Source of the DNA: DATARH01 sp963778385
GTDB lineage: Bacteria > Pseudomonadota > Alphaproteobacteria > ATCC43930 > CGMCC-115725
NCBI GenBank assembly: GCA_963778385.1
Contig: CAVZUA010000032.1
Coordinates: forward strand, 124,001-188,000
Reading direction: 5' to 3'
Length of the DNA stretch: 64,000 nt
A program made the position numbers and the translations under genes. The stretch's first letter is position 1, and each line of letters starts with the position of its first letter. A model generated the notes under the pieces. The model was given only the letters and a program-made list of their open reading frames with translations. It searched no databases and was not told the origin of the DNA. Shown in pieces: positions 1-8,793 of the stretch.

Positions 1-1
1 C

Positions 2-754
2 ACTAACGTCTACCCGCACGACTGGCCCTATATGCTCAACTTTACCAAGGGCCCGTTCAGGGATCTGAAGGTGCGCCAGGCGGCGAATTACGCGATCAAC
101 CGGCAGGACATGGTCGACCTGTTGGGCGGCACGGCAATCCCCGAACACGCTGTCGTGCCGCCATCAGTGGCCTATTACGGGAACCCGATCAAATACGAAT
201 ACGACCCGAAAAAGGCGCGGGCACTGCTGGAGCAGGCGGGCTGCATGCCGTGCAAGATCAACGTCGGCATCTCGACCTCCGGCTCCGGCCAGATGCAACC
301 GCTGCCGATGAACGAATTGTTGAAAGCGGAGCTCGAAGAAGCCGGCTTCCAGGTCAACCTGCAGACGATGGACTGGAACGCCATGCTGCAGGTCTATCGC
401 GGCGGCGCCGACAAGAGTGATCTCGATGCGCTCAACTTCTCGCGCGGGCTGCTCGATCCGGTGAACGCGATCATCAAGCTTGTCGCCAAGGCCTATTGGG
501 CGCCCGCGGGGTCCAATTGGGGACATTACGAAAGCCCTGAGACCGAGGCCCTGATCAGCCAGATCTTCAACGAGTTCGACGGCGAAAAGCGGCTTCAGCT
601 GCTCACCCAGCTGCACGAGCTCGAAGGCCGGCAGGCGGTCATGGTGTTCATCGTGCACGACCTCAACCCGCGCGGCCTGTCGCCGAAGGTGAAGGGCTTC
701 ATCCAGGCGCAGAGCTGGTTCCAGGACCTGACGCGGGTCAGCGTCGCGCAATAA
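2..754 (+). CDS. Dpp/Opp-type ABC solute-binding protein, C-terminal part (cut by window edge)
   Basis: C-terminal half of a family-5 extracellular binding protein (SBP_bac_5) that would capture a peptide or similar solute in the periplasm for the ABC transporter encoded downstream. The reading frame is open from base 2, so the gene starts before the window; the methionine at 32 is internal. The sequence aligns along its whole length with the complete paralogue at 2377-3972, including the blocks VRQAANYA, a CMPCK cysteine pair, STSGSGQMQPLPMNEL and the C-terminal FIQAQSWFQDLT. It is the first of three tandem copies. The family assignment is secure from these blocks; the true substrate cannot be read from the sequence. 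Confidence 0.9.
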   Translation, partial: TNVYPHDWPYMLNFTKGPFRDLKVRQAANYAINRQDMVDLLGGTAIPEHAVVPPSVAYYGNPIKYEYDPKKARALLEQAGCMPCKINVGISTSGSGQMQPLPMNELLKAELEEAGFQVNLQTMDWNAMLQVYRGGADKSDLDALNFSRGLLDPVNAIIKLVAKAYWAPAGSNWGHYESPETEALISQIFNEFDGEKRLQLLTQLHELEGRQAVMVFIVHDLNPRGLSPKVKGFIQAQSWFQDLTRVSVAQ

Positions 755-795
755 CGCGACCCGTCGGCGTCTGAGCAATTTTTGGGAGGCACTTG

Positions 796-2380
796 GTGCG
801 GATTGGAGTTTTGAAGACGGCGCTGGGCGCCGGCGTCGCGGCGTTGCTCTGGGCTGCCGCTGCCCAAGCCGGCGGCACCCTCACGATCGGCATGACCGCG
901 GGTGATCTGCCGCAAACCACCGGCAATCCCGACCAGGGGTTCGAAGGCTACCGGTTTGTCGGCTACAACCTCTACGATTCCCTGGTGTTGTGGGATTTGT
1001 CCCAGGGCGACAAGGCATCCGACATCAAGCCGGGTCTCGCCACCGAATGGCACGTCGACGAAGGCAACACCAAGCGCTGGATTTTCAAGCTGCGTGAAGG
1101 CGTGAAATGGCACGACGGGTGCCCGTTCACCGCCGATGACGTGATCTGGAACATGGGCTACAGCGCCAACGACAAGGCGCCGCAGTTCAACACGGCGCAG
1201 TTTGCTCAGGCGCGGCCTTATCTCGGCACGTATGCCGGGGTCGAGAAGATCGACGACCATACGGTTGCCTTCACGACCAAGGTGCCGGATTCGTTGTTCC
1301 CCTACGAGATCAGCTACATCCTGATGATCAGCCCGTGCCAGGCCAAAGAGGTGAACAACAACTGGACCGAATACGCGCTAAAGCCGTCGGGTACGGGACC
1401 CTACAAGTTCGACAAGACGGTGGCGCATCAGCGCCTCGAATTCGTGCCGAATACCGACTACTGGGACAAGGCGCGCGTGCCGAAACAGGACCGCCTGGTG
1501 CTGATCCCCATGCCCGAGGCCTCGACGCGCGCCGCCGCGCTGCTGTCGGGCGAGGTCAACTGGATCGAGGCGCCGTCGCCCGATGCGATCGACCGGCTGA
1601 AATCGTCCGGGATGCAGATCGTTACCAAGATCTACCCGCACAACTGGTCGTACCAGCTCAACTTCGTCACCGGGCCGTTCGCCGACAAGCGCGTGCGCCA
1701 GGCGGCGAATTATGCGCTGAACCGCGGCGACATGAAGGAGCTGCTCAACGGGCTGATGCTCGAAGAAAACGCGACGGTCACGCCGTCGACCCCGTATTAC
1801 GGCCACCCGGTCATCTACAATTACGACCCGGACAAGGCCAAGGCGCTGCTCAAGGAAGCGAACTGCCTCCCGTGCAAGGTCAAGTTCGCGATCTCGACCT
1901 CGGGTTCGGGACAGATGCAGCCGCTGCCGATGAACGAGTTGGTGAAGTCGCAGCTCGACGCCGCCGGGTTCGAGGTGACGCTCGAACTCGATGGATTGGA
2001 ACGCGTTGCTGAAGCTCGGCCGCGAGGGCGTCGACGACCACAAGGACGTGCACGCGATCAACATCAGCCGCTCGCTGCTCGATCCGTATAACGCACTGTT
2101 CCGCCATGTCTGGACCGACGCCTGGGCGCCGAAGGGCAGCAATTGGGGCCATTTCAGCAGCCCCGCGGTCGACAAGCTGATCTCCAACTCGTTCTCCGAG
2201 TTCGACACCGTCAAGCGGCTCGCGCTGCTGACGAAACTGAACGAGGTGATGAACGATGAGGCAGTGATGATCTTCGTCGCACACGACCTCAATCCACGCG
2301 CGCTGTCGCCGAAGGTCAAAGGCTTTGTCCAGGCGCAGAGCTGGTTTCAGGACCTGACCCCGGTCAGCGTCACGCAATGA
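796..2380 (+). pseudogene. Dpp/Opp-type ABC solute-binding protein, frameshifted
   Basis: Second of three tandem family-5 binding proteins. GTG at 796 is preferred over TTG at 793 because the GGGAGG at 784-789 lies 6 bases before it; the product starts with a signal peptide ending near AAAAQAGG. The frame from 796 matches its paralogue until about 1986 and then turns to unrelated residues ending at 2091, while the matching C-terminus (MDWNALLKLGREGVDDH...) continues in the +1 frame from 1991 to 2380. Removing one C from GAACTCGATGG (about 1987) restores a full protein of about 527 residues. Everything else is intact and the stop overlaps the start of the next gene (ATGA), so this is either a very recent lesion or a base-calling error. 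Confidence 0.85.
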
Positions 2381-3972
2381 CGACGCGATTTTTGATCGGA
2401 CGCAGTGTGGCAGGCTGGGCCATCGGGCTCGCTGGGCTGTTCGCCGTCGGCACGGCCCAGGCCGGCGGCGTGCTGACCGTCGGCATGACCGCGGGTGACA
2501 TTCCGGTGACCACCGGCAATCCGGACCAGGGCGCCGAAGGTCTGCGATTTGTCGGCTACAACATCTACGACGCGCTGGTGCTGTGGGATTTGTCTGGTGG
2601 CGACAAGCCGTCGGACGTCAAGCCCGGTCTTGCCACGTCCTGGCGGATCGACCCCGCCAACAACAAGCGCTGGCTTTTCGAGCTGCGGCGCGGCGTCAAA
2701 TGGCACGACGGCTGTGCTTTTACCGCTGACGACGTGCTGTGGAACCTGAAGTATTCGGCGGACGACAAGGCGCCCGAGTTCAACCCGGCGCAGTTTGCCC
2801 AGGCGCGCGCCTTTCTCGGCACTTTCGCCAGCATCGAGAAGATCGACGACTACACCGTGGCGTTCAACACCAAGGTCCCGGACTCGCTGTTTCCCTACGA
2901 GATGGCTTCCGTGATCATGATCAGCCCGTGCCGCGCCAAGGAGGTCAAATACGACTGGACCGCGTACGCGCTGCACCCTTCCGGCACGGGCCCTTATAAG
3001 TTCGACAAGTTCGTGGCGCATCAGCGGCTCGAACTGGTGCCGAACACCGATTACTGGGACAAGAACCGCATCCCGAAGCAGGATCGGCTGGTGCTGATCC
3101 CGATGCCGGAGGCGTCGACCCGCACCGCGGCCCTGTTGGCGGGCCAAGTCGACTGGATCGAGGCACCGTCGCCCGATGCGATCGATCGGCTGAAATCGGC
3201 CGGGATGCAGATCGTGACGCGCATCTACCCGCACAATTGGAGCTACCAGCTCAATTTCGTCAAAGGCCCGTTTGCCGACAAGCGGGTGCGCCAAGCGGCC
3301 AATTACGCGCTCAACCGCAGCGAGGTGAAGGAGCTGCTCAACGGTCTGGCGCTCGAAGAATACGCCACCGTGCCGCCCAGCTCGCCCTATTACGGCCATC
3401 CGGTCGAGTACCGTTACAACCCGGAGAAAGCCAAGGCCCTGCTCAAGGAGGCCAGCTGCCTGCCATGCAAGGTGAAGTTCGCGATCTCGACCTCCGGTTC
3501 CGGCCAGATGCAGCCGCTGCCGATGAACGAGCTGGTCAAGGCGCAGCTCGATGCGGTCGGGTTCGACGTGACCCTCGACACGATGGACTGGAACGCGCTC
3601 CTGAAGCTCACGCGCGCCGGCGTCGACGAGCATATGGATGTCAGTGCCATCAATGTCAGCCGGGGCTCCCAGGAGCCGTTCAACGGCCTGATCCGGCACG
3701 TCTGGACACCGCTCTGGGCTCCCAAGGGGTCCAACTGGGGGCATTTCAGCAATCCGGAGATCGACAAGACGGTCGCCGACATCCTCAGCGAGTTCGACAG
3801 CGAGAAGCGCCTCGACCTGGTGATCAAACTGCACGAGCAGATGAGCGAGGAAGCGGCGATGATCTTTGTCGTTCATGACCTGAACCCGCGCGCCCTGTCG
3901 CCAAAGGTGCAAGGCTTTGTGCAGGCGCAGAACTGGTACCAGGACCTCACTCCGGTGAGCGTCGCGCCATGA
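2377..3972 (+). CDS. Dpp/Opp-type ABC solute-binding protein
   Basis: Intact 531-residue family-5 extracellular solute-binding protein, the usual length for DppA/OppA homologues. Residues 1-29 form a Sec signal peptide ending AQA before GG. The mature protein shows the family pattern of KPGLATSW, an RRGVKWHDG block, FTADDVLWN, SGTGPYKFDK and NTDYWDK. The start codon overlaps the stop of the previous copy (ATGA) and its own stop overlaps the permease start, so translation is coupled. The three tandem copies share one set of membrane and ATPase subunits, which suggests related but not identical ligands. Ligand is unknown; members of this family carry peptides, nickel, opines and sugars. Confidence 0.93.
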   Translation: MTTRFLIGRSVAGWAIGLAGLFAVGTAQAGGVLTVGMTAGDIPVTTGNPDQGAEGLRFVGYNIYDALVLWDLSGGDKPSDVKPGLATSWRIDPANNKRWLFELRRGVKWHDGCAFTADDVLWNLKYSADDKAPEFNPAQFAQARAFLGTFASIEKIDDYTVAFNTKVPDSLFPYEMASVIMISPCRAKEVKYDWTAYALHPSGTGPYKFDKFVAHQRLELVPNTDYWDKNRIPKQDRLVLIPMPEASTRTAALLAGQVDWIEAPSPDAIDRLKSAGMQIVTRIYPHNWSYQLNFVKGPFADKRVRQAANYALNRSEVKELLNGLALEEYATVPPSSPYYGHPVEYRYNPEKAKALLKEASCLPCKVKFAISTSGSGQMQPLPMNELVKAQLDAVGFDVTLDTMDWNALLKLTRAGVDEHMDVSAINVSRGSQEPFNGLIRHVWTPLWAPKGSNWGHFSNPEIDKTVADILSEFDSEKRLDLVIKLHEQMSEEAAMIFVVHDLNPRALSPKVQGFVQAQNWYQDLTPVSVAP

Positions 3973-4925
3973 TCTTCTACATTTTGCGACGTATCCTCTA
4001 TGCGATCCCGATCGCGTTCGGGGTCAGCGTGGTGTGTTTCGCTCTGGTCTACATCGCGCCGGGAGACCCGCTGCAGACCGTCATGCCCCCCGACGCGACC
4101 GCCGAGACGATCGCCATCGTCAAGAAAGCCTACGGGTTCGACAAGCCGATCCCGCTGCAATATCTGATTTGGCTCGGTCATCTGCTGACCGGAGATTTCG
4201 GCATGTCGATCTCGACCCGCCGGCCGGTGCTGCTCGAGGTGACCGATGCGCTGTCCAACACCGCGCTCCTCGCGGCGTTCGCCGTGCCGGTCTCGTTCTT
4301 TACCGGCTATGTAATGGGCGCGATCGCCGGCTGCTTTCCCGGGCGCTGGCTCGACCGCGTGGTCACCGGCACCGCGGTGATCGGCGTCAGCCTGCCTAAT
4401 TACTGGCTCGGCATCGTGCTGGTCGTGGTGTTCGCGGTCGAATATTCGCTGCTGCCGGCGACGGGCATGGGGCCGAGCGGCTCAACGAATTTCCATATCT
4501 ACCAATGGAGCAGCGCCAAATACCTGATCCTGCCGGTGGTGACGCTGTCGATGATCCCGGTGGGCATCCTCGCGCGGACCACACGGGCCGCGGTTGCCGA
4601 GATCCGCAACCAGGACTTCGTCCAGACGCTGCGCGCCAAGGGGCTTTCGGAATGGGCGGTGATCCGCCACGTGCTGAAGAACTCGCTGCCGACGGTCATG
4701 GCGGTGATGGGGTTGCAGTTCGGCTATCTGCTGGGCGGTTCGATCCTGGTCGAAACCGTGTTCACCTGGCCGGGCAGCGGGTTCCTCTTGAGCAAGGCGA
4801 TCATCAACCGCGACGTGCCGGTGCTGCAGGGCACGATCCTGACGCTGTCGCTGGTGTTTGTCGCCACCAATCTCGTCGTCGACCTGCTGCAATCGGTCAT
4901 CGACCCGCGCATCCGGCGGGCGTGA
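3969..4925 (+). CDS. ABC transporter permease, DppB-type
   Basis: 318-residue inner-membrane permease of the binding-protein-dependent transport family (DppB/OppB). The N-terminus MIFYILRRILYAIPIAFGV is the classic first membrane segment of the DppB group, followed by a periplasmic loop and five further hydrophobic segments. The cytoplasmic EAA loop that docks the ATPase is at about residues 213-245 (LRAKGLSEWAVIRHVLKN). ATG at 3969 overlaps the stop of the binding protein by 4 bases. It pairs with the permease at 4933. Confidence 0.95.
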   Translation: MIFYILRRILYAIPIAFGVSVVCFALVYIAPGDPLQTVMPPDATAETIAIVKKAYGFDKPIPLQYLIWLGHLLTGDFGMSISTRRPVLLEVTDALSNTALLAAFAVPVSFFTGYVMGAIAGCFPGRWLDRVVTGTAVIGVSLPNYWLGIVLVVVFAVEYSLLPATGMGPSGSTNFHIYQWSSAKYLILPVVTLSMIPVGILARTTRAAVAEIRNQDFVQTLRAKGLSEWAVIRHVLKNSLPTVMAVMGLQFGYLLGGSILVETVFTWPGSGFLLSKAIINRDVPVLQGTILTLSLVFVATNLVVDLLQSVIDPRIRRA

Positions 4926-4932
4926 GGCTGCC

Positions 4933-5841
4933 ATGACCGACATCGTCGCCCTCGGCCAACCGGTCGAAAAATTCGAGGACCAAGCCGCGCCGGCGACCGT
5001 GGTGCGCGGCTATTGGCAGTCGGTGCTCTACCGGTTGCGGCACGACAAGGTAACGCTGTGTTTTGCCGCCGTGGTGTTGACGATCGTGCTGGCGGCGATC
5101 ATCGCGCCGCTGATCGCACCGTTCGATCCGTATAAGGAAAGCGTCATCGGCCGGCTCAAGCCATTCGGCTGGAAGGGCCACCTGATCGGCACCGACGAGC
5201 TCGGCCGCGATATGCTCTCGCGCCTCATCTACGGCGCCCGGGTGTCGCTGCTGATGGGGGTGATGCCGGTCTTTATTGCCTCGCTGATCGGCGGCTTGCT
5301 CGGGGTAATCGGCGGCTTTTCCGGCGGCCGCCTCAATACCGCGATCATGCGGACGATGGATGTGTTCTACGCCTTTCCGTCGGTTTTGCTGGCCGTGGCG
5401 ATCGCCGGGGCGATGGGCGGCGGCATGGTCAACGGCATGCTGGCCCTGACCCTCGTATTCATTCCGCCGATCTGCCGCGTCACCGAGACCGCGACGACCC
5501 AGGTCCGCTCGCTCGATTATATCGAGGCCGCGCGCGCCACCGGCGCCAGCACGTTCATGATCATCCGGTACCACGTGCTTGGCAACGTGCTGGGGCCGGT
5601 TTTCGTCTACGCCTCGTCGCTGGTCAGCGTCAGCATTCTGCTCGCTTCCGGCCTGTCGTTTCTCGGCCTCGGGGTGCGGCCGCCGACCGCGGATTGGGGG
5701 CTGATGCTGAGCACCCTGCGGCAGTCGATCTATGTCGTGCCGATTGTCTGCGCGCTGCCCGGCGCGGCGATCTTCATTACCTCGATCTCGTTCAACCTCG
5801 TCAGCGACGGGCTGCGTGCGGCGATGGACGTGCGGATGTAG
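4933..5841 (+). CDS. ABC transporter permease, DppC-type
   Basis: 302-residue second permease of the Dpp-type transporter. ATG at 4933 is chosen over an upstream in-frame start at 4858 because the latter runs far into dppB and the short GAGG lies just before 4933. The N-terminal cytoplasmic tail is followed by a first membrane segment, the GTDELGRDMLSRLIYGARVSL signature of DppC proteins, and an EAA loop (DYIEAARATGASTFMIIRYH). It lies 7 bases after dppB and just before the ATPase genes. Confidence 0.94.
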   Translation: MTDIVALGQPVEKFEDQAAPATVVRGYWQSVLYRLRHDKVTLCFAAVVLTIVLAAIIAPLIAPFDPYKESVIGRLKPFGWKGHLIGTDELGRDMLSRLIYGARVSLLMGVMPVFIASLIGGLLGVIGGFSGGRLNTAIMRTMDVFYAFPSVLLAVAIAGAMGGGMVNGMLALTLVFIPPICRVTETATTQVRSLDYIEAARATGASTFMIIRYHVLGNVLGPVFVYASSLVSVSILLASGLSFLGLGVRPPTADWGLMLSTLRQSIYVVPIVCALPGAAIFITSISFNLVSDGLRAAMDVRM

Positions 5842-5843
5842 CG

Positions 5844-6887
5844 ATGTCAGTCACCGTTCTCGATCCTCCGGTTCTCGATCCGCGTGACCGCGGGGGGCCG
5901 GCCCAGCCGCTGCTGATCGCCCGCGATCTCAAGAAGCACTTCCCGGTCAAGGGCGCGCGCGGCAAGTTTGTGCAGGCGGTCGACGGCGTCTCGTTCACCG
6001 TGCGCAAGGGCGAGACGCTCGGCATTGTCGGCGAGTCGGGCTGCGGCAAGTCCACCCTCGCCCGGCTGCTGCTCCATCTTATCCGGCCGGATAACGGCGA
6101 ACTGGTGTTCGACGGCGACGCCGTGGGCAGCGAGATCGCGGTCGACGCGCTGCGCCGTCAGGTGCAAATGGTCTTTCAGGATTCGTATTCGTCGCTCAAC
6201 CCGCGCATGCCGGTGCGCGATTCGGTGGCATTCGGGCCGTTCATCCAGGGCCGCAAGAAGAGCGACGCACGCGATATCGCCCGAACCCTGCTCGGACAGG
6301 TCGGGCTCAACCCCGATCTGTTCGGACCGCGCTACCCGCACGAACTGTCAGGCGGACAGAAGCAACGCGTGAACATCGCCCGGGCGCTCGCCACCGATCC
6401 GCGCATGGTGATCCTCGACGAGCCGGTCTCGGCGCTCGATAAATCTGTCGAGGCACAGGTGCTGAACCTGCTGCGCGCGCTGAAGCAGAGGCTGAACCTG
6501 ACCTATGTCTTCATCAGCCACGATCTCAATGTGGTGCGCTATATCAGCGACCGGGTGCTGGTGATGTATCTCGGCCGGGTGGTCGAGATGGGTCCGGTCG
6601 AGGAGATCTTCGAGCGGCCGCGGCACCCCTACACGCGTGCGCTGCTCGCCTCGCGCCCGTCGATGGACCCGGCGCGCCGGATCGAGGAACCGCCGATCTC
6701 GGGCGACCCGCCCAATCCGATCGACCCGCCCTCGGGCTGCCGCTTTCGCACGCGTTGTCCGTTGGCCGAGACGGTGTGCGAAGAGGCGGCGCCGGTGCTC
6801 GGCGAGTGGCTCGGCATCGAGTCGCATATCGCCGCCTGCCATATGCAAGTCCCGGCTTCCGGTCATAGCTTGGCGATGGGAGGCTGA
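5844..6887 (+). CDS. ABC transporter ATPase, DppF-type
   Basis: 347-residue ATPase that energises the peptide-type importer from the cytoplasmic side. Walker A GESGCGKST is at about 63-71, the signature LSGGQKQR and Walker B VILDEP follow, and the C-terminal oligopeptide/dipeptide-transporter domain with clustered cysteines (GCRFRTRCPLAETVC) is present, which in this family can bind an iron-sulfur cluster. ATG 5844 follows the permease stop by 2 bases. The DppF-type gene precedes the DppD-type gene, the reverse of the E. coli order. Confidence 0.94.
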   Translation: MSVTVLDPPVLDPRDRGGPAQPLLIARDLKKHFPVKGARGKFVQAVDGVSFTVRKGETLGIVGESGCGKSTLARLLLHLIRPDNGELVFDGDAVGSEIAVDALRRQVQMVFQDSYSSLNPRMPVRDSVAFGPFIQGRKKSDARDIARTLLGQVGLNPDLFGPRYPHELSGGQKQRVNIARALATDPRMVILDEPVSALDKSVEAQVLNLLRALKQRLNLTYVFISHDLNVVRYISDRVLVMYLGRVVEMGPVEEIFERPRHPYTRALLASRPSMDPARRIEEPPISGDPPNPIDPPSGCRFRTRCPLAETVCEEAAPVLGEWLGIESHIAACHMQVPASGHSLAMGG

Positions 6888-6888
6888 G

Positions 6889-7887
6889 ATGGACGGTGCC
6901 GGCGCCGCGCCACTCGTCGAGGTCAGCGACCTCAGCGTCAGGTTCGTCTCGCGCGAGGCGACCGTCCATGCGGTCAATCATGTGAGCTTCGCGGCGCGGC
7001 GCGGCGAGGTGCTGTGCATCCTCGGCGAGTCCGGCTCCGGCAAGTCGGTGACGTTGCGCACGCTGATGCGGCTGCTGCCGCGCCAGGCGCGCATCGAGGG
7101 CGACGTTCGGGTCAATGGCCAGGACGTGCTGGCGATGCGGTCCGGCGAGCTACGCGATCTGCGCGGCGGGCTTGTCGCGATGATCTTCCAGGAACCGATG
7201 ACCGCGCTCGACCCGGTTTATACGGTCGGACAGCAGATCGGCGAGACGGTGCGCTGCCACACCGGCTGTGACAAGGCGGCGGCGCGGGCGCGCGCCCTCG
7301 AACTGCTCGAGCTGGTGCGCATCCCGTCGGCCGAGCGGCGGCTCGACGCCTACCCCCATGAATTGTCGGGTGGGTTGCGCCAGCGGGCGATGATCGCGAT
7401 GGCGCTGTCATGCAACCCGCAGCTGCTGCTCGCCGACGAGCCGACGACAGCGCTCGACGCCACGGTGCAAGTGCAGGTGCTGATCCTGCTGCGCCGGCTG
7501 CAGCGCGAGCTCGGCATGGGCATGATCTTCGTAACGCACGATCTCGGCGTCGCCGCGGAGATCGCGGACACCATCGCGGTCATGTACGCCGGACGCATCG
7601 TCGAGGTCGGACCGGTCGCGGATGTGTTGAACGACCCGCGGCATCCCTATACCGCCGGGCTGCTTGCCTCGACGGTGCACGGCCACGACAAGGGCCGCGA
7701 CATCGACGCGATTCCCGGCAGCCCGCCCGACATGCGCCGCCTGTCGGCGGGCTGCAGCTTCGCACCGCGCTGCTCCAGGCGCACCGGCGCATGTCTCAGC
7801 GCCCTCCCCGAGGCGCAGTTCCCAGCGCCCGGCCGCACGGTGGCCTGCATCAACCCGATGGCCGAACGCCAAGCAGCTTTGCCGTGA
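6889..7887 (+). CDS. ABC transporter ATPase, DppD-type
   Basis: 332-residue partner ATPase. Walker A GESGSGKS is at about 46-53, followed by Q-loop FQEPMTALDP, signature LSGGLRQR and Walker B LLLADEP. It ends with the oligopeptide-transporter C-terminal domain, here with CSFAPRC. The start at 6889 follows the previous stop by one base with GGGAGG about 6 bases upstream; the longer in-frame extension to 6637 lies inside the other ATPase gene and is rejected. It ends the operon: the next gene is convergent, 4 bases away. Confidence 0.94.
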   Translation: MDGAGAAPLVEVSDLSVRFVSREATVHAVNHVSFAARRGEVLCILGESGSGKSVTLRTLMRLLPRQARIEGDVRVNGQDVLAMRSGELRDLRGGLVAMIFQEPMTALDPVYTVGQQIGETVRCHTGCDKAAARARALELLELVRIPSAERRLDAYPHELSGGLRQRAMIAMALSCNPQLLLADEPTTALDATVQVQVLILLRRLQRELGMGMIFVTHDLGVAAEIADTIAVMYAGRIVEVGPVADVLNDPRHPYTAGLLASTVHGHDKGRDIDAIPGSPPDMRRLSAGCSFAPRCSRRTGACLSALPEAQFPAPGRTVACINPMAERQAALP

Positions 7888-7891
7888 TCTA

Positions 7892-8779
7892 TTAGTTGCC
7901 GCGGTAGGTCGTGTAGCCCCACGGTGTCATCAGCAGCGGCACGTGCAGCTGGGCTTCCGGTTCCGACACGGTAAAGCGGACGGGGATGACATCGTAAAAT
8001 GGCGGGTCGGAGAGCGGCGCCTGCCGGCGAACATAATAGTCCGCCGCACGGAAGCGCAGCTCGTAGGCGCCGATCGGCACCGGCCGGCTGTGGACGAGAG
8101 GCGGGTCGGTGCGGCCATCGGCATTGGTGATCGCCTGCGCGATGACGCGGCCCGGTGCGTGGTGCGACAGCTCAACCAGCTCGATACCCACGCCGGTGGC
8201 GGGCTTGCCGGCGTGGGTATCGAGCACGTGGGTCGACAGGCGCCCATATGCCCCAAGCGCGGCGCCATTCTCGAAGAGGGCGGCAAGGCGCAGCGTGGCG
8301 ATCCGAGCGATCTCGCCGAGCGCTTGCCGCTCCTCTGCCGCCGCCGTGTTCCCGAGGCGACGATCGAATGCGTCGAGGATCGAGTCCTTGGTGTGTCGGC
8401 GGACGCAAAGGATGAACGGAAAACCGAACCTGGCCTTGTAGGTGGCGTTCGCCTCCTCGAAGCGGGCGAACTCGGCATCCGATAAACGGTCGAGCCCCGC
8501 CCCGTCCTGCTCGCGCACCGATTCCGGCGTCAACCCGGCGACGCGCTGCAGCCTGTCGGCAAGATCGGGATGAGCGCGGATGAGCGTGCGCCGCCGGTTT
8601 TGTGGCGCCTGTTCGACCGCGTCGAGCATCGCGAGCCGCAAATCGATGAGAGTGGCGAATGGCCGCGCGCTCTCCGCAGCCTCGGCGATCCACGGCGAAT
8701 TCTCGAATATGTTGGCGAGTGACGACACGAACTCCGCGCGGGTTGCCGCGTTGAGGTCGTTGAGGCTCAGCGCCGCCAT
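7892..8779 (-). CDS. Bifunctional OHCU decarboxylase / 5-hydroxyisourate hydrolase
   Basis: 295-residue fusion of the two enzymes that turn the product of urate oxidation into S-allantoin. Residues 1 to about 165 are an OHCU decarboxylase (RAHPDLADR with the expected catalytic His near 70, and the YKARFGFPFI block). Residues about 180-295 are a transthyretin-like 5-hydroxyisourate hydrolase (LSTHVLDTHAGKPA start block, and a YRGN C-terminus where YRGS is usual). Fusions of these domains are known. No urate oxidase or xanthine dehydrogenase is visible nearby. It is the last gene of a minus operon led by an amino-acid-type ABC transporter and an NtaA-type flavin monooxygenase, which suggests that the operon feeds on a purine-like or related nitrogen compound. 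Confidence 0.93.
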   Translation of the reverse strand: MAALSLNDLNAATRAEFVSSLANIFENSPWIAEAAESARPFATLIDLRLAMLDAVEQAPQNRRRTLIRAHPDLADRLQRVAGLTPESVREQDGAGLDRLSDAEFARFEEANATYKARFGFPFILCVRRHTKDSILDAFDRRLGNTAAAEERQALGEIARIATLRLAALFENGAALGAYGRLSTHVLDTHAGKPATGVGIELVELSHHAPGRVIAQAITNADGRTDPPLVHSRPVPIGAYELRFRAADYYVRRQAPLSDPPFYDVIPVRFTVSEPEAQLHVPLLMTPWGYTTYRGN

Positions 8780-8793
8780 CGACAGCCGACACC

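Noticed and set aside
2347..3912. 521-codon minus-strand open frame
   Set aside because: It is antisense to a clear binding-protein gene and rich in Arg, His and Val, the usual shadow of high-GC coding DNA.
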